A stretch of 64,000 nucleotides of DNA, from the NCBI GenBank assembly GCA_964410625.1, contig CAYPHY010000005.1, forward strand, positions 62,001 through 126,000, written 5' to 3'. This document shows positions 59,796 through 64,000 of the stretch, in pieces (the first letter of the stretch is position 1; each line of letters opens with the position of its first letter). Origin of the DNA: CAYPHY01 sp964410625 (GTDB lineage Bacteria > Chloroflexota > Anaerolineae > Promineifilales > Promineifilaceae). A model generated the notes under the pieces. That model saw nothing but the letters and a program-made list of their open reading frames with translations. It was not told the origin of the DNA and searched no databases. A program made the position numbers and the translations under genes.

Positions 59796-60146
59796 ATGTA
59801 TATGCTGATCATGGTGCTGGACGATGTAAGCAGGCGTAACGAGGTCTTAGACGCCTGGACCGGCGCAGGCATCAAGGGCATCACCATCCTGGAAAGCACC
59901 GGCGTCAACCGCATCTTGCGGCGTCACAGCGCCCAGCCAATGTATGCCGGTTTTAGCCAGATGTTTGGCAATCGGACAGTCAGCCATAATACACTCTTTG
60001 CAGTGATTGACTCCATGGAACTGGCGGAAGCGGCCGTTGCCGCCACCGAAGCCATCTTCGGCGACTTCAACCAGCCCAATACAGGCATCATCTTCGTCGT
60101 GCCAGTGGTAAAAGCGTGGGGGTCCGTGGCCTCCATCGCCAGTTAG
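59796..60146 (+). CDS. PII-like (GlnB-superfamily) small protein
   Basis: 116 residues with the ferredoxin-like alternation beta-alpha-beta-beta-alpha-beta of PII proteins: MYMLIMVLDDVSRRNEVLDA, WTGAGIKGITILESTG, LFAVIDSMELAEAAVAATEA and GIIFVVPVVKAWG. The T-loop uridylylation tyrosine and the standard GlnB signature are not visible. AAGGAG precedes the ATG. It is followed after 30 nt by a cation exchanger gene on the same strand, so a regulator-transporter pair is plausible, as for PII-like proteins that control membrane carriers. Confidence 0.75.
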   Translation: MYMLIMVLDDVSRRNEVLDAWTGAGIKGITILESTGVNRILRRHSAQPMYAGFSQMFGNRTVSHNTLFAVIDSMELAEAAVAATEAIFGDFNQPNTGIIFVVPVVKAWGSVASIAS

Positions 60147-60176
60147 CGTTCCCTACCTCCTCCGAGCAAAACAGCT

Positions 60177-61172
60177 ATGCAACCCTGGATTATCTTTCTG
60201 CTCGCCTCGGCCGTTGTTGTCGTCGCTGCCCATCACTTAGCCAAATATGGGGATATAATTGCTGTGCGTACCGGCTTCGGTGGGTTGCTGGTGGGGACGA
60301 TCCTCCTCGGCGCAGCGACTTCCCTGACAGAGCTGATCACCTCAATTAGCGCCTTTCGCCAGGGTGTGCCTGATCTGGCTGCCGGTAATTTCTTCGGCAG
60401 CAGTATGGTCAATGTTGCCATACTGGCGATCATTGACCTGGTTCATCGCCATACCTCCTTGCTGCGCCGCATTGCCATTACCCATACGTTGACGGCCGCC
60501 CTGGTGATCATCCTGACCGCCGTTGCCACCATCTTTATCATCGCCGATATTGACCTGACAATCGGCTGGGTTGGGATAGACAGCCTGATCCTCATTCTCC
60601 TCTATTTTGGCGGTCTGTGGCTGATCCGACAGGAGGGGCAGGCTGGTGGCTCGTCAATGGATGATATAGAAGTGGCTCCGGCGGCTGATTTTCCATCCTT
60701 GCGCGTGGGGGTGATTGGCTTCGTGCTGACGGCCGCCGTCCTGGCGGCGGCCGTACCGTTCCTGGTCAGCGCCAGCACCGACATTGCCGAGCTAACCGGC
60801 CTGGGAACCGGCTTTGTCGGGACGGCCTTATTGAGTTTGGTCACTTCGCTACCGGAGTTGCTGGCGGCAACAGCGGCCGTGCGCCTCGGTTCAACCGATC
60901 TGGCCGTCGGCAACCTCTTCGGCTCCAGCATCTTTAACATGTTGGGGATAGGCATCGCCGACTTCTTTTATCTGGACGGCCGCTTCCTCGGCGCGATTGA
61001 TCCCAATTTTGTCCTCATTGGCTTATTAAGTATTCTGCTGACGGGAATGGCCTTGCTGGCCACCCTGGCCCGTGTCGAACGGCGCATCCTCTTTATTGAG
61101 ATAGACGCCTTGGGAATTATCCTCGTCTACTTGTTGGGGATGTACCTGCTCTATGCGCGTGGAGTAGGGTAG
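60177..61172 (+). CDS. Na+/Ca2+ exchanger-type (CaCA) antiporter
   Basis: 331 residues with about ten membrane helices and the two inverted alpha-repeats of the CaCA superfamily: GTILLGAATSLTELITSISA ... PDLAAGNFFGSSMVNVA and GTALLSLVTSLPELLAATAA ... TDLAVGNLFGSSIFNML. The Glu in each SLTE/SLPE and the G(S/N)xFGSS box are the ion-binding residues. The hydrophilic middle loop is short (about residues 150-180), as in YrbG-like exchangers. Ion is not decided. It follows the PII-like gene. Confidence 0.9.
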   Translation: MQPWIIFLLASAVVVVAAHHLAKYGDIIAVRTGFGGLLVGTILLGAATSLTELITSISAFRQGVPDLAAGNFFGSSMVNVAILAIIDLVHRHTSLLRRIAITHTLTAALVIILTAVATIFIIADIDLTIGWVGIDSLILILLYFGGLWLIRQEGQAGGSSMDDIEVAPAADFPSLRVGVIGFVLTAAVLAAAVPFLVSASTDIAELTGLGTGFVGTALLSLVTSLPELLAATAAVRLGSTDLAVGNLFGSSIFNMLGIGIADFFYLDGRFLGAIDPNFVLIGLLSILLTGMALLATLARVERRILFIEIDALGIILVYLLGMYLLYARGVG

Positions 61173-61211
61173 GGTCGGGGTAAACCAGATACCACCACAT
61201 GGGCGAGGAAC

Positions 61212-62330
61212 CTACATGCTTTCGAGCAGGGCCAGCACCTCGGCCGCGGCCTTTTGCCACTTGAATCGTTGCACATTCTCATAGCCACGAGCAATCAGGT
61301 CTTGGCGAAGGTCTTGGTCGGCCGCCATCCGTTGCAATGCGTTGGTAATCGCTGCTATATCGGTAGGGCTGGTCAGCAGCGCCCCCTCTCCGGCAACCTC
61401 TGGCAGCGAGCTGGTGTTGGCACAGATGACGGCCGTGCCGCAAGCTTGCGCTTCCAACACCGGAAAGCCAAAGCCTTCATAGAGCGAGGGGAAGGCCAAC
61501 GCGGTTGCCCCAGAGAGCAAGGCCGCTTTGTCATTGTCGTCTACAAAGCCAGGGAGATGGATGCGGCCGGAGACTTCGGCCGACATATTGTGCAATGCCT
61601 GGATAAGTGGTTGGGTCAGCCAACCCTCCTTGCCCGCCAGCACCAGCGTATAGAGCGAATCTTGCTCCGCCAGGCCGCTGGCGGCAAAGGCCTGCGCCAG
61701 TCGCACCAGGTTCTTGCGCGGGTGCAGCGTGCCAATGTAGAGGAAGTAAGGGGGATAAACGTGATACTTGCGCCAGACGGCGGAGAGCGTTTCTTTATTG
61801 GTGACGGGCCGCAGTTCAGGGTCAACACCAGGATGGATCACCACCACTTTCGCCGGGTCTACGGGATAAAAGCGCAGTAGATCAGCGGCCGTTGCCTGCG
61901 AATCGGCGATCACGCGCCGGGCGACCTGGGCATTATGACGTGTGCTCCAGCGCAAGTAAAGCCGTTGGGTGCGCGTATGCGTTTCGGGAAAGTGGTGATA
62001 GCCCAGGTCGTGGATGGTAGCGACGCTGGGACCACTGTAGCCATAGGGAATGACATGGGCGGGGGTGAAAAAGACGTCCGGCGGCCGTTGGCGCAACTCC
62101 TGCCTCAAGCGCATATGCGTCCACAGGCGGGGGAAGGGGATGACGACTTGCTCCACCAGCGGGCTGTCGGGGAATAGGCCGGGTGGTGGTGACCAGTTGA
62201 AATAGAGCCGCAGCCGGTAGCCGCGTTCTTGCGCCAGCGGGATCAACGCCCGGATCAGATAATAGGCATAGGCTTCGGTGCCGGTGCGTTGCCCGGTTGC
62301 CGCGCGGCTAGCATCAACTCCAATGATCAT
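61212..62330 (-). CDS. Glycosyltransferase family 4, mannosyltransferase-like
   Basis: 372 residues from the ATG at 62330 (MIIGVDASRAATGQRTGTEA), which overlaps the stop of the upstream gene as ATGA. The N-terminal TGTEAYAYYLIRALIPLA and the C-terminal PYFLYIGTLHPRKNLVRLAQ, GFVDDNDKAALLSGATALAF and PSLYEGFGFPVLEAQACGTA show the GT4 family (E in YEGFGFPVLE, seven residues apart). A typical exopolysaccharide or glycolipid enzyme; acceptor unknown. Confidence 0.9.
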   Translation of the reverse strand: MIIGVDASRAATGQRTGTEAYAYYLIRALIPLAQERGYRLRLYFNWSPPPGLFPDSPLVEQVVIPFPRLWTHMRLRQELRQRPPDVFFTPAHVIPYGYSGPSVATIHDLGYHHFPETHTRTQRLYLRWSTRHNAQVARRVIADSQATAADLLRFYPVDPAKVVVIHPGVDPELRPVTNKETLSAVWRKYHVYPPYFLYIGTLHPRKNLVRLAQAFAASGLAEQDSLYTLVLAGKEGWLTQPLIQALHNMSAEVSGRIHLPGFVDDNDKAALLSGATALAFPSLYEGFGFPVLEAQACGTAVICANTSSLPEVAGEGALLTSPTDIAAITNALQRMAADQDLRQDLIARGYENVQRFKWQKAAAEVLALLESM

Positions 62331-62929
62331 TCCGTCGTCGTTGAATCTGCGCCACATGGAGCGCGAACAGTGATAAAAGCGTCGGACACCCACCCTTCGT
62401 CGCCACCAACGGCCCGTACCCTTCGCCAAACGACGCCATTGGCTTCCACAGGCTCGTCCTCTAATACCGTCAGTAGCGCTCCTTCCGCCAGGATGTCTAC
62501 TTCCCCTCCACCAGGGCTATCGCGGAGCATCAGGCCATTTCCACCGGTCCCCTCAACGACGCCACGACAAACGACGGGCGTCGCGGTAGCCGTTGGTTCG
62601 GGTGTGCCGACGGTTGGGGAAGGGGGAACGGATTCGAGGAAAAAGGTGGGTGTTGCCGTTGGCCCATCACCCTCCTCCGGAACCGCGGCCGCATCTGGCT
62701 CCACCGGAAAGAGGCTGGCGACCAATTGTTGTCGTTGGTAAAAGAGTAACGCCGCGGCCGCCAGAAAGAGGGCGACACTGATCAACAGGCTCAACGCCGC
62801 CCGGCGCAAAATCGCTTCACGCTCCAGCGTATAGAAGCGTGCGCCGCCGCGCCGGATGCCACGATAGGTGGCAACGGCCGCCAGCAGTCCGCCGATTATC
62901 AGCAAGATCGGCAGGAAGATACCGGTCAC
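62327..62929 (-). CDS. Two-helix membrane protein with C-terminal SH3b domain
   Basis: 200 residues from a GTG at 62929, with AAGGAG upstream. Two membrane helices (about 3-22 and 45-66), then a Thr/Pro-rich linker (TATPTFFLESVPPSPTVGTP) and a bacterial SH3-like module (GLMLRDSPGGGEVDILAEGA, VWRRVRAVGGDEGWVSDAFI). SH3b domains bind cell-wall peptides or other ligands. It is coupled to the glycosyltransferase gene by the 4-nt overlap. Confidence 0.82.
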   Translation of the reverse strand: MTGIFLPILLIIGGLLAAVATYRGIRRGGARFYTLEREAILRRAALSLLISVALFLAAAALLFYQRQQLVASLFPVEPDAAAVPEEGDGPTATPTFFLESVPPSPTVGTPEPTATATPVVCRGVVEGTGGNGLMLRDSPGGGEVDILAEGALLTVLEDEPVEANGVVWRRVRAVGGDEGWVSDAFITVRAPCGADSTTTE

Positions 62930-62951
62930 AGGCGACTCCTTGCTTTCATGG

Positions 62952-63605
62952 CTATTTATCTACCGCTCCCAATATTTCAGCGGCCGAAAGGGGGCCGACG
63001 CGCACAATTTGTAGCGCTGCTTTGGTGCAATCGACGATAGTTGAGGCCAGTTCGCCAGGGGAGGGGCCGCCGTCCAGGATGGCGGCAACTCGACCGTTCA
63101 AATCATCCATTGCCTCCCGCGCATTCCGCGCCGTTGGTTGGCCGGAACGGTTGGCACTGCTGGCCGCCACTGCCCCTCCGGCCGCGCGAATCAGCGACCG
63201 CGCTATGGGGTGGTCGGGGACACGGACGGCCACTGTATTATCGGGGGCAATGATTGAGGGTAAGTCGGCGTGGCGCGGCACAATCAACGTCAGTGGCCCC
63301 GGCCAGAAGCGTTCGATCAATCGTTGGGCGGAGGGTGGTACTGCCTGGGCGACCTGGTGTAAATCATCGAGATCGGCCAGCAGAACGGGGATACCTTTGT
63401 CGAGCGGCCGTTCCTTGACCCGATACAACTGTTCAATCGCTGCCGGATCAAAGGCATGGACACCCAGCCCATAGACGGTATCGGTGGGAAAGACGACCAG
63501 ACGGCCGCCCCGCAGCAAGGCGGCCGCTGCTTCAATCGCCTCTGGCTGATGAGCATCTAGGTATTGGGTTTCTATGAGTGTGGTCGCTTCTCGCTGATTG
63601 TCCAA
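62952..63605 (-). CDS. tsaC: Threonylcarbamoyl-AMP synthase (Sua5/YrdC family)
   Basis: 217 residues with start TTG at 63605 (no good alternative nearby). Motifs: GGRLVVFPTDTVYGLGVHAF, KERPLDKGIPVLLADLDD, FWPGPLTLIVPRHADLP and the VRVPDHPIARSLIRAAGGAV, AASSANRSGQPT segment. It makes L-threonylcarbamoyl-AMP for tRNA t6A37. Slightly longer than minimal TsaC but lacking the Sua5 C-terminal domain. It follows prmC on the same strand, the common prfA-prmC-tsaC neighbourhood. Confidence 0.94.
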   Translation of the reverse strand: MDNQREATTLIETQYLDAHQPEAIEAAAALLRGGRLVVFPTDTVYGLGVHAFDPAAIEQLYRVKERPLDKGIPVLLADLDDLHQVAQAVPPSAQRLIERFWPGPLTLIVPRHADLPSIIAPDNTVAVRVPDHPIARSLIRAAGGAVAASSANRSGQPTARNAREAMDDLNGRVAAILDGGPSPGELASTIVDCTKAALQIVRVGPLSAAEILGAVDK

Positions 63606-63639
63606 CTGCTCTTTTACTCTAAATCTCCCAATCTAACCA

Positions 63640-63699
63640 TAGCGACAATCCTCCGGATTGTCTTGTCACTATTACGGACAATCCGGAGGATTGTCGCTA
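63640..63699. repeat. Perfect 23-bp inverted repeat, GACAATCCTCCGGATTGTC family
   Basis: TAGCGACAATCCTCCGGATT (arm 63640-63662) is the exact reverse complement of 63677-63699. Each arm also contains a self-complementary 19-mer GACAATCCTCCGGATTGTC (63644-63662). The ends are TAGC/GCTA, like the GTAGC elements. It lies between prmC and tsaC. Confidence 0.85.
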
Positions 63700-63707
63700 C
63701 GGTTGTC

Positions 63708-64000
63708 CTATTCAGCCTTGATTATAACCAACCGCTCGTGGTCTGCGAAATCCTTCATCACTTTAATCTCGGCCGCCGGGAAAAAAGACTCGGCCAACTG
63801 GTGTACGGCCGCCCCCTGTTGCCAGCCGATTTCCAACAGGACCAGGCCGCCGGGACGGAGCTTCTCGGCCGCTTGTGCCATTAATTCGCGGATTAAATCA
63901 AGCCCATCCAGACCACCATCGAGGGCGAGGCGCGGCTCATACCGTTGTACACTCTCGTCAACGGCCGACCATTCATCGGCGGCCACGTAGGGCAAATTAG
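63708..64000 (-). CDS. prmC: PrmC release-factor glutamine methyltransferase, C-terminal part
   Basis: About 97 residues of the C-terminal part. The first visible residues are N-L-P-Y, the NPPY catalytic box of N5-glutamine methyltransferases in its NLPY variant, then EPRLALDGGLDGLDLIRELM and LRPGGLVLLEIGWQQGAAVH, the core of the PrmC fold. It methylates Gln in the GGQ motif of release factors. The 5' end is beyond the window edge at 64000. Confidence 0.9.
   Translation of the reverse strand, partial: NLPYVAADEWSAVDESVQRYEPRLALDGGLDGLDLIRELMAQAAEKLRPGGLVLLEIGWQQGAAVHQLAESFFPAAEIKVMKDFADHERLVIIKAE

Overview
The window reads as ordinary chromosome from a filamentous-type Chloroflexota bacterium, most likely an Anaerolineae/Caldilineae-grade relative. 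This placement is an inference. It rests on the gene mix (SARP/BTAD-NB-ARC-TPR regulator, kinase fused to a PD40 propeller, DUF72, DUF4013, TP-rich secreted proteins, propeller proteins ending in short aromatic-x-P tails), on strong Shine-Dalgarno sites at many starts, and on moderately high GC. No rRNA, phage, transposase, IS or CRISPR array was recognised. The only tRNA seen is tRNA-Val(UAC).

Layout. 0.3-3.7 kb: a quinol:cytochrome c oxidoreductase operon (Rieske, b-type cytochrome, di-haem cytochrome c). 3.8-13.6 kb: tRNA-Val, dcd, a META-domain lipoprotein, secreted FN3 and sugar-dehydrogenase-like proteins, a lone CBM48 module, and a TetR plus PEP-synthase/rifampin-phosphotransferase-like pair. 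13.7-24.5 kb: SARP-type regulator, propeller protein, thermonuclease/Excalibur protein, murI, PhaR-like regulator with a divergent duplicated-domain protein, and an SCP2-like protein. 24.6-42.0 kb: a large exopolysaccharide locus (Wzz-like, TPR, flippase, glycosyltransferases, two sulfotransferases, methyltransferase, WecG/TagA, polyprenyl glycosylphosphotransferase, two O-antigen ligase/polymerase-type proteins), interrupted by a Ser/Thr kinase-propeller and a sugar-dehydrogenase-like propeller on the other strand. 42-55.4 kb: housekeeping genes (class II aldolase, panE-like, fmt, ctaA, ftsK, S1 protein, plsY, HIT, alr) with a decayed RelE/ParE toxin-antitoxin pair. 55.5-59.6 kb: a VOC pseudogene, a tandem glycine riboswitch with terminator, gcvH and full-length gcvP. 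59.8-64 kb: a PII-like protein with a Na+/Ca2+ exchanger, a glycosyltransferase, an SH3b membrane protein, tsaC and the end of prmC.

The most unusual signal lies between the genes. Nearly every intergenic space carries an inverted repeat. Some belong to families whose stem bases vary with compensation while flanks or loop stay fixed (GTAGC-stem-GCTAC; GGGC-stem-ACAAG-stem-GCCCCTAC; GAAACCGGGTTTC; GACAATCCTCCGGATTGTC). Others are locus-specific palindromes built from a repeated short word. One family has entered the PEP-synthase-like gene in frame as a 51-bp tandem repeat, and members supply the stop codons of two other genes. The hexamer CGGCCG is also conspicuously dense across the whole window.
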